Origin: Streptomyces bungoensis
Lineage (GTDB): Bacteria > Actinomycetota > Actinomycetes > Streptomycetales > Streptomycetaceae
NCBI RefSeq assembly: GCF_001514215.1
Contig: NZ_KQ948857.1
Location: forward strand, 84,953 to 148,952
Reading direction: 5' to 3'
Length of the DNA: 64,000 bases
Part shown: piece after piece, positions 17,169 through 26,730 of the stretch
Numbering within the stretch: position 1 is the stretch's first letter
Layout: each line of letters begins with the position of its first letter
Notes under the pieces: generated by a model
What the model was told of the DNA's origin: nothing
What the model saw: only the letters and a program-made list of their open reading frames with translations
Databases searched by the model: none
Translations under genes and position numbers: made by a program

Positions 17169-17374
17169 CACGAACCTCTCGGACAGCACGGCCGTACGGC
17201 CATGCTCAGGAGAGCTCCGCAGCACATTCCCGACTGCGAGCACAGGACACCTGCACTTTAGCTGCTCCATTGTGGTGAAGTGATGTCCGGCCGGGCTCCG
17301 CCGGGCGTGCCGATCCGGAGCCTGAGCCCCGCAGGGTCAGGCTGAACGGGCCGTGCTCGGCCTAGGCTGCGGCC

Positions 17375-17845
17375 ATGGCACCGAACATCGCGACGAACAC
17401 CCGAGTCTCGCTCGACGAACTGCTGGACTTCGTACGGCCGCGCCACCGCGCGATCCTGCTCACCCGCCGCGCCGACGGCGGCCCGCAGGGTTCCCCGCTG
17501 ACGTGCGGGGTCGACGACTCCGGCCGGATCGTCGTCTCGACCTACCCCGACCGCGCCAAGACCCGCAACGCCAAACGGGACCCCCGGGTCAGCCTGATCG
17601 TCCTGAGCGACGACTGGAACGGCCCCTGGGTCCAGATCGACGGCACCGCCGAGGTCGTCGACACCCCCGACTCCGTCGAGCCGCTGGTGGAGTACTACCG
17701 CAACATCGCCGGGGAGCACCCCGACTGGGACGAGTACCGGCAGGCGATGCTGAAGCAGGGAAAGTCGATCATCCGGGTGACGCCCGAACGGTGGGGTCCG
17801 GTGGCGACCGGCGGGTTCCCGGCGCGGCTGGTGGAGGGGGACTAG
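17375..17845 (+). CDS. PPOX-class F420-dependent oxidoreductase family protein
   Basis: The 156-residue protein is one split-barrel domain of the pyridoxamine oxidase-like group: 'RHRAILLTRRADGGPQGSPL', 'STYPDRAKTRNAKRDPRVSL'. In actinobacteria, members with these motifs generally use coenzyme F420 and act on small aromatic or heterocyclic compounds, probably as dimers in the cytosol. The substrate is unknown. It is convergent with the TetR gene, six bases apart. Confidence 0.88.
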   Translation: MAPNIATNTRVSLDELLDFVRPRHRAILLTRRADGGPQGSPLTCGVDDSGRIVVSTYPDRAKTRNAKRDPRVSLIVLSDDWNGPWVQIDGTAEVVDTPDSVEPLVEYYRNIAGEHPDWDEYRQAMLKQGKSIIRVTPERWGPVATGGFPARLVEGD

Positions 17846-17851
17846 AGCCGC

Positions 17852-18601
17852 TCAGTCCCGTTCGGCCATCGCCTCGATGCCGGCCACCAGGAGGTCCAGG
17901 GCGTAGGCGAACTCCCGGTCCATCATCTCGGCGACCGTGTCCCCACCGCCGGCCTCCCCCCTCTCCCCGGACTCCCGGAGGTGGTCCGCGGCGCGGGGGC
18001 TGCGCCGGACCTCGCTCATGGCCTGCTCGTAGAAGGCGTCCGGGGTGAGGCCCGAGTCGGCGACCCGGGACAGGAACTGGCCCTCGAAGGTGCCGTAGCC
18101 GTACACGTACTGGAACACGGCCGATACGGCGCTGGTCACCCGGTGCGCGGGCAGCCCGGCGCGGCGGATCACGCACCGCACGCCGCGGGCGAACGACAGC
18201 GCGTTCGGCCCGATGTTGAGGTACCGGCCGGCCAGCGGCGACAGCCAGGGGTGGCGCACCAGCAGCGCCCGGTACTGGGCGGCCAGGTCCCGCAGCTGCG
18301 CGCGCCAGTCGGCCCCGTCCTCCTCGGGGGCCGGCAGCCGCAGTTCCCCGAGGGCCGCGTCCAGGGCGAGTTCGAGCAGGTCGTCCTTGGTGTCGACGTA
18401 CCAGTACAGGGACATCGCGGTGACGTCCAGCTCACCGGCCAGCCGCCGCATGGAGAACCTCGCCAGCCCCTCGGCGTCCAGCAGCCGTACGCTGGCGGCG
18501 GTGATCCGCTCCCGGTCCAGCCCCGAGGGCTGTCCCCCGCGCCGGCCGCGCCGGGCCCTGCCCTCCAGCCAGACACTGCCCCGCGCGGCTGCCCTGCCCA
18601 T
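17852..18601 (-). CDS. TetR family transcriptional regulator
   Basis: This 249-residue protein starts at ATG 18601 behind GAGAGGGG. The DNA-binding helix-turn-helix covers about residues 35-80 ('ITAASVRLLDAEGLARFSMRR', 'DVTAMSLYWYVDTKDDLLEL'). That is the TetR_C (tetracycline-repressor-like) variant, with 'LYWYVDTKDDL' in the recognition helix. The rest is a ligand/dimer domain. The first ~30 residues are Arg/Gly-rich and probably unstructured. The target is not obvious; a 13-base tandem repeat upstream may be its operator. Confidence 0.9.
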   Translation of the reverse strand: MGRAAARGSVWLEGRARRGRRGGQPSGLDRERITAASVRLLDAEGLARFSMRRLAGELDVTAMSLYWYVDTKDDLLELALDAALGELRLPAPEEDGADWRAQLRDLAAQYRALLVRHPWLSPLAGRYLNIGPNALSFARGVRCVIRRAGLPAHRVTSAVSAVFQYVYGYGTFEGQFLSRVADSGLTPDAFYEQAMSEVRRSPRAADHLRESGERGEAGGGDTVAEMMDREFAYALDLLVAGIEAMAERD

Positions 18602-18655
18602 CGGCGCACCCCTCTCGCACTCCGGTACCTGGTCACGATGCCAGAACGGGAACCG

Positions 18656-18681
18656 GGCCGGAGTACGCGGCCGGAGTACGC
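18656..18681. repeat. Two tandem copies of a 13-base repeat upstream of tetR
   Basis: GGCCGGAGTACGC occurs twice without a gap, 55-80 bases upstream of the tetR start, and a partial third copy follows. It could be an operator or just a local duplication. Confidence 0.45.
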
Positions 18682-18729
18682 GGCAGGAGCGCGGGGCCGG
18701 GTCGGCCGGCCCCGCGCGGTGTCCTTCCG

Positions 18730-20955
18730 TCAGGTGCGCTGCGTCAGGTCGTAGAAGGTGGCCGAACCGGCCGTCACCTTCTTGAAGGTGCTCTCGACCC
18801 ATGAGGTGATCCCGGACGCGGCGCCGCTGTCGCCGCCGCCCATGCCGCCGCCGGCGATGAAGTAGTGGATCCTGCCGTCCGCCACGTACTTCTTGAACTG
18901 CGCCAGTGTGGGGGACGGGTCGGTGCCGTTGAAGCCGCCGACCGCCATCACCGGGTCACCGGTGGCCAGCTGGTAGCTCGCCGCGTTCTGGGAGCCGATG
19001 GACGCGGCGACCCAGGTGTACTCGCCCGCGTCCTTCTCCAGCAGCCTCCTGGCGGCCGAGCCGACGTTCGCACCGTTCAGCAGGCCGCCGGGGCCACCGC
19101 CCATGCGGCCCATGACGCCCTCGCCCGTCCGGCCGCCGCCCGGGAAACCGTTGCCGTTCGGCTGACCCGGTTGGCCCTGCCGGCCTTGCGTGCCGCCGTT
19201 CTGGCCCGGCATGCCTCCGCCCGGGAAGCCGTTGCCGTTGCCGTTCTGCCGGCCCGGCATGCCGCCCCCGGGGAAGCCGTTGCCGTTCACCCGGCCCTGC
19301 TGCCCCGGCATGCCGCCGTCGGGGCCGCCGCGCATACCGCCGGGACCGCCGCCCCGGCCGCCCATCATGCTCGCGCCCGCCGGGCCCGCCGTGACGATCG
19401 ATCCGGTGTGGCCCTGCCGCACCGTGCTGAGGGTGTACGCGGTCGGTCCCGCCAGCGCGGCCACGAGGCCCACCGCCGCCACCCCGAGGGCGGCCCGCCG
19501 GGGGAGCCGGCCGGCGAAGACCAGGCCGAGCGCCGCGCCCAGGCCCCCGACGAGCACCAGCCACTTCAACCAGGGCAGGTAGTCGGGGGTGCGGTTGAGC
19601 AGCACGTACCCCCAGGCCGCCGCCGCGGCCACGGAGGCGGCGAGCGCGATCGACGCCCACGTCTCCCGCCGCTTCTCCCACAGCAGCCCGGCGCCCATGC
19701 CCGTGACGGCCGCGACGTAGGGGGCGAGGGCCACGGTGTAGTACTGGTGGAAGATGCCGGCCATGTAGCTGAAGACGACCGCGGTGATCAGCAGGGAGCC
19801 GCCCCAGACCAGGAACGAGGCCCGGGTGACGGACGTGCGCCCGCGCCCTCGGGTGGCCACGAGCCCGGCGACGAGCAGGACCAGCGCGGCCGGCAGCAGC
19901 CAGGAGATCTGGCCGCCGACCTCGGAGCCGAACATCCGGTCCCAGCCGGTCTCACCCCACATCCCGGTGCCGCCACCGCCGCCACCACCGCCGCCGACGC
20001 TGCCGGTCTCGTCGCCGCTGAGCCGGCCGAGGCCGTTGTAGCCGAAGGTCAGTTCCAGGAAGCTGTTGTTCTGCGAGCCGCCGACGTAGGGGCGGGAGGA
20101 GGCCGGCCACAGCTCGACGATCGCGACCCACCAGCCGCCGGAGACGACCAGCGCCAGCGTCGCCGCCGCCAGCTGCCCGAACCGCTTCCGCGGCGACACC
20201 GGCGCGCAGATCGCGTAGACCAGGGCGAGGACCGGCAGGATCAGGAACGCCTGCAGCGTCTTGGCGAGGAACGCGAAGCCGATCACGGCACCGGCCCACA
20301 CCAGCCACTTCGTGCGGCCGTCCTCCAGGGCCCGGACGACGAGGTAGCAGGCCGCGGACATCAGCAGCGCCAGCATGGCGTCCGGGTTGTTGAACCGGAA
20401 CATCAGCGCCGCGACGGGGGTGAGCGCGAGCACAGCGCCCGCGATCAGGCCGGCCGCGGGGCTGAACCGGCGGCGCACGGCGGCGTGGACGACGGCGACG
20501 GCGCCCACGCCCATCAGCGCCTCGGGGACGAGGATCGCCCACGAGTTGAGGCCGAAGAGCCGCACCGACAGCTCCATCGGCCACAGGGAGGCCGGGGGCT
20601 TGTCGACGGTGATGGCGTTGCCCGCGTCGAGCGAACCGAAGAAGAACGCCTTCCATGACCTGCTGCCCGCCTGCACGGCCGCCGAGTAGAAGGAGTTGGC
20701 GTAGCCGGAGGCGCTGAGGTCGTACAGGTAGAGCAGGAGGGTGGCGGCCAGCAGGCCGAGGAGGGCCGGGCGCGCCCAGCGGGGGTCCTCGGGCCGGCCG
20801 CGCAGCGGCCCGCGGGGGCGGGGCCGGCGGGGCTCGCCGGCCTCGGGTGCTCCCCGGGGAGCGGTGGTCGGCGGCCCCCAGACGGCCGCCCCGCCGCCCT
20901 GCCGGCCGCCCTGCTGCCCGTCGTGCTGCGCCGGCTGTTCGAAGTGCGTGGTCAT
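18730..20955 (-). CDS. ArnT/PMT-like (GT39-type) membrane glycosyltransferase
   Basis: The 741-residue protein has a Pro/Gly-rich N-terminus and 10-12 membrane helices between residues ~65 and ~500. In the first large loop sit the catalytic-type motifs 'SFYSAAVQAG' and 'DAGNAITVDKPP' of the ArnT/protein-mannosyltransferase superfamily, which use polyprenyl-phosphate sugars. A loop contains ten Gly in a row. After the last helix comes a ~130-residue low-complexity stretch rich in Gly-Asn-Pro ('GNGFPGGGMPG' repeated). A folded extracellular domain then ends in 'VTAGSATFYDLTQR'. Its ATG overlaps the stop of the upstream GT2 gene (ATGA). That gene would supply the lipid-linked sugar. Confidence 0.9.
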   Translation of the reverse strand: MTTHFEQPAQHDGQQGGRQGGGAAVWGPPTTAPRGAPEAGEPRRPRPRGPLRGRPEDPRWARPALLGLLAATLLLYLYDLSASGYANSFYSAAVQAGSRSWKAFFFGSLDAGNAITVDKPPASLWPMELSVRLFGLNSWAILVPEALMGVGAVAVVHAAVRRRFSPAAGLIAGAVLALTPVAALMFRFNNPDAMLALLMSAACYLVVRALEDGRTKWLVWAGAVIGFAFLAKTLQAFLILPVLALVYAICAPVSPRKRFGQLAAATLALVVSGGWWVAIVELWPASSRPYVGGSQNNSFLELTFGYNGLGRLSGDETGSVGGGGGGGGGTGMWGETGWDRMFGSEVGGQISWLLPAALVLLVAGLVATRGRGRTSVTRASFLVWGGSLLITAVVFSYMAGIFHQYYTVALAPYVAAVTGMGAGLLWEKRRETWASIALAASVAAAAAWGYVLLNRTPDYLPWLKWLVLVGGLGAALGLVFAGRLPRRAALGVAAVGLVAALAGPTAYTLSTVRQGHTGSIVTAGPAGASMMGGRGGGPGGMRGGPDGGMPGQQGRVNGNGFPGGGMPGRQNGNGNGFPGGGMPGQNGGTQGRQGQPGQPNGNGFPGGGRTGEGVMGRMGGGPGGLLNGANVGSAARRLLEKDAGEYTWVAASIGSQNAASYQLATGDPVMAVGGFNGTDPSPTLAQFKKYVADGRIHYFIAGGGMGGGDSGAASGITSWVESTFKKVTAGSATFYDLTQRT

Positions 20956-22388
20956 CGGAGGTCCCCCGGATCGGTGTCGTGCGGGCGCGCCGGCTGCAGG
21001 CGCGGGGTGGCGTCCCTCCAGGTGCCGTCCGCGGCGTCACCGGCGCGGACCTGGGTCGCCTGGTACGGGTGCGGGTGCGGGACCGCGTACGCCTGCGCGT
21101 ACGGCGCTTCGCGCACCGCCGGGGCGAGGCCGGACCCGGGCCCGGCCTCGTCCCGGTCCGGGAACACCCAGGCCCGGAAGAGCAGGAACCGCAGCACGGT
21201 CGCCGCGAGGTTGGCGGCGATGAGCACCGCCAGTTCGGTGGAGTGCGCCGGGTGGCCGTTGGCCGCGTTCAGGGCGGCCAGCGAGCCGCTGGTCAGGGCG
21301 AGTCCGATGCCGAACACGACCAGCCCCTGCGCCTGGTGCCGTACGGCGCCGCCCCGGCCGCGCACCCCGAAGGTGAGCCGGCGGTTGGCGGCCGTGTTGG
21401 CGACCGCGGAGACGAGCAGGGCGAGCGCGTTGGCGGTCTGGGAGCCGGAGAACTGCCGGAAGACGCTGTACAGCAGCAGGTAGAACAGGGTGGACAGGCC
21501 GCCGACCACGCAGAACCCGACGAGCTGGCGGGCCAGCCCCGTGGGCACGTCCTGGATCTCGCGGTCGCGCGGGTCGTCGCCGAAGGGCCGGGCCAGCCGG
21601 TCCAGCGGCAGCGAACCGGTGGCCAGGGCCCTGCCGACGCGCCACACGCCCCTGAGGTCGTCGGTGGCCGTCCGCACGATGTGCACGGTCGAGTCGGGGT
21701 CGTCGACCCAGTCGACCGGCACCTCGTGGATGCGCAGCCCCGCGCGCTCGGCGAGCACCAGCATCTCGGTGTCGAAGAACCAGCCGGTGTCCTCGACGAG
21801 GGGCAGCAGCACCTGCGCCACGTCCCGCCGGATGGCCTTGAACCCGCACTGGGCGTCGGAGAAGCGGGCCTGGAGCGAGCCGCGCAGGATCAGGTTGTAG
21901 GCCCGGCTGATGAACTCCCGCTTGGGGCCGCGCACGACCCGGGAGCTGCGGGCGAGCCGGGAGCCGATCGCGAGGTCCGAGTGGCCGGAGATCAGCGGCG
22001 CCACCAGCGGCAGCAGGGCGTTGAGGTCGGTCGACAGGTCGACGTCCATGTAGGCGAGGACCGGCGCGTCGGAGGCGGACCACACGGTCCTGAGGGCGCG
22101 CCCGCGGCCCTTCTGCTCCAGGCGGACGCTGGTGACCTCGGGGATCTCCGTCTCCAGCCCCGCCGCCGCCAGCGGGGTGGTGTCGGTGGAGGCGTTGTCC
22201 GCGATCGTGATGCGGAACGCGTACGGGAAGGTGCGGGTGAGGTGCTCGTGCAGTCTGCGGACGCACGGCCGGAGGTCCTTCTCCTCGTTGTAGACGGGGA
22301 TCACTACGTCCAGGACAGGCGTTCCGGCATCCGCGGCCGGGAGGTGCTCCCGCGCCGGCAGGGTGCCGGGAGAAGAGTCGGTTCGCAT
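20952..22388 (-). CDS. Bifunctional GT2 glycosyltransferase / GtrA-like membrane protein
   Basis: The 478-residue protein starts at ATG 22388; the frame is open much further but only as a shadow of the kinase gene. Residues ~25-270 are a GT-A domain related to polyprenyl-phosphate mannosyl/glucosyl synthases, with 'VVIPVYNEEKDL' and the metal motif in 'YMDVDLSTD'. Residues ~290-420 are four helices of the GtrA family ('FCVVGGLSTLFYLLLYS'), thought to flip or handle the lipid-linked sugar. It likely makes the donor for the downstream GT39-type enzyme. The start is 14 bases after the kinase stop. Confidence 0.93.
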   Translation of the reverse strand: MRTDSSPGTLPAREHLPAADAGTPVLDVVIPVYNEEKDLRPCVRRLHEHLTRTFPYAFRITIADNASTDTTPLAAAGLETEIPEVTSVRLEQKGRGRALRTVWSASDAPVLAYMDVDLSTDLNALLPLVAPLISGHSDLAIGSRLARSSRVVRGPKREFISRAYNLILRGSLQARFSDAQCGFKAIRRDVAQVLLPLVEDTGWFFDTEMLVLAERAGLRIHEVPVDWVDDPDSTVHIVRTATDDLRGVWRVGRALATGSLPLDRLARPFGDDPRDREIQDVPTGLARQLVGFCVVGGLSTLFYLLLYSVFRQFSGSQTANALALLVSAVANTAANRRLTFGVRGRGGAVRHQAQGLVVFGIGLALTSGSLAALNAANGHPAHSTELAVLIAANLAATVLRFLLFRAWVFPDRDEAGPGSGLAPAVREAPYAQAYAVPHPHPYQATQVRAGDAADGTWRDATPRLQPARPHDTDPGDLR

Positions 22389-22402
22389 GGCACCGACTCT
22401 TC

Positions 22403-24034
22403 TCAAGTGCCCTGTCGCGCCCATGTGGTGGTGCTGTGCTGTGCCTGTGAGTGCGACCGCCGATCGCCTGCCGGGACCGGCCGCGGCGCGGCCGGGGCGA
22501 CGGCGGGGCCCAGGGCCGGCAGGTGCACGGTGAACACCGTCCGCCCGGGCACGCTGTCCACGGTGACCGCGCCGCCGTGCGCGGCGGCGACGGCCTGCAC
22601 GATGGCCAGGCCGAGCCCGGTGGATCCCGTGGCGCGCGAGCGCGCCGAGTCGCCGCGGGCGAAGCGCTCGAAGACGTGCGGCAGCAGGTCCGGCGGGATG
22701 CCCTGCCCGTTGTCCTCGACGTCGACGCACGTCCAGGGTCCGCGCCGCTGCACGCGCGCGGTGACGGTCGTCCCGGGCGGGGTGTGGTTGCGGGCGTTGC
22801 CCAGCAGGTTGACGAGGACCTGCTGCAGCCGGGCCGCGTCCGCCGACACGAGCGCGGGCTCGTCCGGCAGGTCGAGCCGCCAGTTGTGGTCCATGCCGGC
22901 CGCGCGGGCGTCGCTGATGGTGTCCACGACCAGCGGGACGAGGTCGGTCTGCCCGAACTGCAGCGGCCGCCCGGCGTCGAGCCGGGCGAGCAGCAGCAGG
23001 TCCTCCACCAGCAGGGTCATCCGCCCGGCCTCGGACTCGATCCGCCCGAGGGCGTGCCGGGTGTCGGGCCCGACCTGCTCGCGCCCGCGTCTGGTGAGTT
23101 CGGCGTAGCCGCGGATGGAGGCGAGCGGGGTGCGCAGCTCGTGGCTGGCGTCGGCGACGAACTGCCGTACCCGCGTCTCGCTCTGCTGCCGCGCGTGCAG
23201 GGCGCCGTGCACGTGGTCGAGCATCCGGTTGAGCGCGGCACCGACCTGCCCGACCTCGGTGTGCGGGTCGCACTCCGCCTCCGGCACGCGTTCGCTGAGG
23301 TTCACCTCGCCGGTGTGGAGCGGGAGTTCGGAGACCCGGGTGGCGGTGGCGGCGACCCTGCGCAGGGGGCGGGTGGCGACGCCGACGAGCACGTACCCGG
23401 CGATGACGGCGGCGGCCAGACCGGCGGCGGTGACGCTGATCTCGACGAGGACCAGGGTGCTGATCGTGCTGTCGACGGAGGAGGTCGGTACGGCGACGTA
23501 GTAGGAGCCGTTGTCGCCGGACTTGTACTCGACCCGGTAGTCGCCCTCGCCGGGGATGCCGACGGTGTACTGCCCGCGGTTCTCGCGCGGGACGGCCGCG
23601 AGGGCGGCCAGCTGCGCACTCGTCAGGTCCCTCGGGGTCATCGAGAAGTCGCTGGTGGACTTCTCCCCGCGACTGGCGTCGGTGATGACCCCCTTCTCGA
23701 CCTTGGCCACGATGGTGCCCGGGGACTGCGGGCCCTTGGTGACGAAGTCGGCGGCGCTCATCGGGTGCACCCGGAGCTTGTGCCCGCCCGGTACCGTGCC
23801 GTCCCCGGGCTGCCCGCCCGGCGGCTCGAAGGAGCCCGACGCGCGCGAGGCGACCTCGTCGAGCTGGTCGTTCAGCTGGTCGTACAGGTGCGACCGCAGG
23901 GCCAGGGTCGTCACCGTGCCGATCACCGCGCACACCACGGCGATCAGCACCACGGACGCGACGACGAGCCGGGTCCGCAGGGTGCGCGGCCGTCCGGGTC
24001 GCTTCCCCGGACGCGGCCGTCGTCGTCCGCTCAT
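22403..24034 (-). CDS. Two-component sensor histidine kinase
   Basis: A 543-residue HAMP-type kinase. Membrane helix 1 is at about 22-46, an extracellular sensor at 47-191, helix 2 at 192-219, then HAMP. The phosphoacceptor His298 lies in 'ASHELRTPLASIRG', and the HATPase domain shows N, G1 ('DVEDNGQGIP') and G2 ('GSTGLGLAIV') boxes. It overlaps the response regulator by four bases (ATGA). The signal is unknown. Its operon encodes two lipid-linked-sugar enzymes, which suggests envelope sensing. Confidence 0.95.
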   Translation of the reverse strand: MSGRRRPRPGKRPGRPRTLRTRLVVASVVLIAVVCAVIGTVTTLALRSHLYDQLNDQLDEVASRASGSFEPPGGQPGDGTVPGGHKLRVHPMSAADFVTKGPQSPGTIVAKVEKGVITDASRGEKSTSDFSMTPRDLTSAQLAALAAVPRENRGQYTVGIPGEGDYRVEYKSGDNGSYYVAVPTSSVDSTISTLVLVEISVTAAGLAAAVIAGYVLVGVATRPLRRVAATATRVSELPLHTGEVNLSERVPEAECDPHTEVGQVGAALNRMLDHVHGALHARQQSETRVRQFVADASHELRTPLASIRGYAELTRRGREQVGPDTRHALGRIESEAGRMTLLVEDLLLLARLDAGRPLQFGQTDLVPLVVDTISDARAAGMDHNWRLDLPDEPALVSADAARLQQVLVNLLGNARNHTPPGTTVTARVQRRGPWTCVDVEDNGQGIPPDLLPHVFERFARGDSARSRATGSTGLGLAIVQAVAAAHGGAVTVDSVPGRTVFTVHLPALGPAVAPAAPRPVPAGDRRSHSQAQHSTTTWARQGT

Positions 24035-24771
24035 GACACCGCGGGCTTGATCAGGTAGCCGGCCCCCCGCCGGGTGTGGATCATCGGCTCGCGTCCCGCG
24101 TCGATCTTCCGCCGCAGGTAGGAGATGTACAGCTCGACGACGTTGGCCTGTCCGCCGAAGTCGTAGGACCAGACCCGGTCGAGGATCTGCGCCTTGCTGA
24201 GCACGCGCCGCGGGTTGCGCATGAGGAAGCGCAGCAGTTCGAACTCGGTGGCGGTGAGGTGGATGGAGTCCCCGGCCCGCGACACCTCGTGGCTGTCCTC
24301 GTCCAGGGTGAGGTCGCCGACGACGAGGACGGAGTCGGAGCGCCGGTCGGCGGCCCCGGACCGCCGGATGAGCCCGCGCAGCCGGGCGACGACCTCTTCC
24401 AGGCTGAACGGCTTGGTGACGTAGTCGTCGCCGCCGGCGGTGAGCCCGGCGATGCGGTCCTCGACGGCGTCCTTGGCGGTCAGGAAGAGGACGGGCACGT
24501 CGGGCAGCTCGCGGCGCAGCCGCCCGAGGACGGCCAGCCCGTCCATGTCGGGCAGCATCATGTCGAGCACGACGGCGTCGGGCCGGAACTCGCGGGCCGC
24601 CTGCAGGGCGCCCTGCCCGTCCCCCGCGCTCCTGATCTGCCAGCCCTCGTAACGAAGGGCCATGCTCAGCAGTTCGGTGATCGACAGCTCGTCGTCCACC
24701 ACAAGCACGCGGACGGGGCTCCCGTCCGGCCTCAGCAGTTCGGTGCGCCCCTGGGGCGAGATCGTGGTCAT
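24031..24771 (-). CDS. OmpR-family response regulator
   Basis: The 246-residue regulator has a receiver domain with phosphoacceptor Asp70 ('VVLDMMLPDMDG') and Lys in 'YVTKPFS'. A winged-helix OmpR/PhoB DNA-binding domain follows ('LTATEFELLRFLMRNP', 'VVELYISYLRRKID'). I place the start at ATG 24771; an in-frame GTG three codons earlier (24780) is an alternative. It is the first gene of a tight four-gene operon with the kinase and two glycosyltransferases. Confidence 0.95.
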   Translation of the reverse strand: MTTISPQGRTELLRPDGSPVRVLVVDDELSITELLSMALRYEGWQIRSAGDGQGALQAAREFRPDAVVLDMMLPDMDGLAVLGRLRRELPDVPVLFLTAKDAVEDRIAGLTAGGDDYVTKPFSLEEVVARLRGLIRRSGAADRRSDSVLVVGDLTLDEDSHEVSRAGDSIHLTATEFELLRFLMRNPRRVLSKAQILDRVWSYDFGGQANVVELYISYLRRKIDAGREPMIHTRRGAGYLIKPAVS

Positions 24772-24889
24772 GGTGGACACCCTGTCGGGGCCCTCTGAGA
24801 GCAGGCTTTTCGGAGTCTGTGATTTCCCTGAGAAACGCACAGGCTCCGCTCAGGCGGCGCCTGGGAAGGGCACACGGGCCGGCGCCCGC

Positions 24890-25765
24890 CTAGAAGAGCC
24901 CTTCCTGCTCCCTCCTCAACTCCCTGACGGGGACGGTGAACCCGCCGGCCGGGGACGACGGCGGCGCCAGCTCCCACCCGGTCATCAGCCGCGTGTCCAG
25001 TACGACGACGCCGCGGCCGGCGACGGCCAGGTGCAGGTCCGGCCCGGCGGCGGCGACCAGTTCACCGCTGACCTGCCCGCCCGGCACGAGCTCGGCCACG
25101 TCACCGACGACGACCGCCGGCCCATCGCAGAGACCGAACGACTCGGCGTGGTCCACGGGTCGGCACGGCTCCGGGGCCAACGACTCCGGCCATGCGTCCA
25201 GTACGACGGCCCGCGCGTGCAACGCGCTCACCTCGGCGGCCCGTTCGTCCACCGAGGCGGGCAGCGACGACCGCACCGCCCGTTTCGCGGCGTACGGGAT
25301 CCGGTCCGGGACCTGGAGGGCGGCCCGCAGCAGTTCCTCGGTGCGCCGGGCGGCCATCAGCGGGCCGGAGCCGAGCCAGCTGAAGCAGACGGCGCCCTGC
25401 TCCAGCAGCCTGGCCGGCCCCCGTTCGACCGCCGTGATGCCGACCTTGACCATGCCGGGCCCGAACCAGGCCAGGTACACGTGGTACGGCCGGGGGTCGT
25501 CGGCGATCGTGTCGGCGGCCACGGAGTGCGCCCGGTCCAGCCGCGCGCATTCCTCGCACCGGGCCCCCGTGCTCCGCCCCGGCACCGCGGCGCGCACCGG
25601 ACAGGCGTGCCCCCGCGCGCCCACGCACCCGCGGACCGCGTCCGCCGCCACGGCGAACGCGACCCGCTTCCCCCACGGCAGCGCGCTGGGCCGCCCCCCG
25701 TCCCAGACCAGCACGGGCCCCTGCGGGGTCCAGCGCAGTCCCGAGCATCTCCACGTCCGTGCCAT
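24890..25765 (-). CDS. DUF2797 family protein
   Basis: A 291-residue cytosolic protein. Two Cys clusters ('CVGARGHACPVR' and 'RCEECARLD') near residues 45-75 could bind zinc. A central region 'VYLAWFGPGMVKVGIT' resembles the GIY-YIG-like core of DUF2797. The start is ATG 25765, with a GTG directly before it. The function is unknown and no operon partner is apparent. Confidence 0.85.
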   Translation of the reverse strand: MARTWRCSGLRWTPQGPVLVWDGGRPSALPWGKRVAFAVAADAVRGCVGARGHACPVRAAVPGRSTGARCEECARLDRAHSVAADTIADDPRPYHVYLAWFGPGMVKVGITAVERGPARLLEQGAVCFSWLGSGPLMAARRTEELLRAALQVPDRIPYAAKRAVRSSLPASVDERAAEVSALHARAVVLDAWPESLAPEPCRPVDHAESFGLCDGPAVVVGDVAELVPGGQVSGELVAAAGPDLHLAVAGRGVVVLDTRLMTGWELAPPSSPAGGFTVPVRELRREQEGLF

Positions 25766-25835
25766 CACTCACGAGCGTAGGCGGTGGCACCGACAACGCC
25801 CCGTCGACCCGCTCCCGAGTGCTGCCGTCCGCCGC

Positions 25836-26483
25836 TCAGCGGGGGCAGAACTCCGCCGTGATCGCCTGGACGATGATGTCGGTCGGGTCGAGCCAGTCCT
25901 GGTTGAGGACGAAGGACATGGTGTGCCGGCCGTCGGGGGTGGCGCTCATCCACGTCTCGTAGCCCTGGATCGAGCCGGCGTTGCCGTAGACGGTGACACC
26001 GCAGGGCGTCCGCGCGATCACCACGCCGAGGCCGTAGCGGAGGACGTCGGTGTTCGGGAACGAGCCCGGGGTCGGGGTCAGCATCGCGCGCAGCAGCCGG
26101 GCCGGGAGCAGCTTCCCGCCGAGCAGCGCGGAGTCGAACCGGTCGAGGTCGCCGACCGTGGAGACCATGTCGCCGTTGCCCGCGGCGAAGGAGGGGTTGT
26201 AGTCCGTGGCTTCCTCGATCCGCGGCCCGGCCGACGCGGTGTCGGCGACGCCGGCCGCCAGGTCGCGGACGCGGCGGCCGGTGCGCGACTGGGCGAGCGC
26301 GCCGGGCGAGCCCTGCCGGACGGCGTCCTGGAGGACGCCGAGGAGGGCGCTGCTGCCGTCCCCGGGGCGGCGTGCCGCGCCGTCGTCGCGGCCGGCGGCC
26401 GAGGCCGGGGTGACGAGCAGCCCGAGGCCGAGCACGAGGGCGAGCGCGCGGAGGACTGCGGTGAGCAGCGGTGGTCGGTGCAT
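25836..26483 (-). pseudogene. Serine hydrolase (class C beta-lactamase-like) with internal deletion
   Basis: The 215-residue frame has a signal peptide ('ALALVLGLGLLVTPASAAG') and the expected N-terminal segment up to 'RVRDLAAGVADTASAG'. It then jumps straight to the C-terminal half ('YNPSFAAGNGDMVSTVGDLDRF ...', HxG-like 'GNAGSIQGYETW'). Family members of about 370-400 residues carry the catalytic Ser-x-x-Lys and Tyr-x-Asn between these parts. About 150 residues are missing here, in frame. It should be catalytically dead as a DD-peptidase or esterase. It is either a decaying gene or a secreted non-enzymatic remnant. Confidence 0.75.
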
Positions 26484-26730
26484 CGGAATCCCTTCGTGGC
26501 GGCCTCGTCGGGAGGCGCCCGGAACCGTCCGTGCGGCCGTCCGTGCCGCGACGGTTGAAGGTGTCCGCCTGCTGAGGAACCGTGACGTCGGCGAACTCCC
26601 CGAGCCAGCATGGGGCTCGCCCCGCTCCTGCCACCTGCGGGCTCACCCGGAGAGCGGTCCGGGGCCACCCGGGTGGCCCACCCGGTGCCTCCGGCGCGGC
26701 GGGCCGATCGCGGTTGCGGCCGGAGAACGC

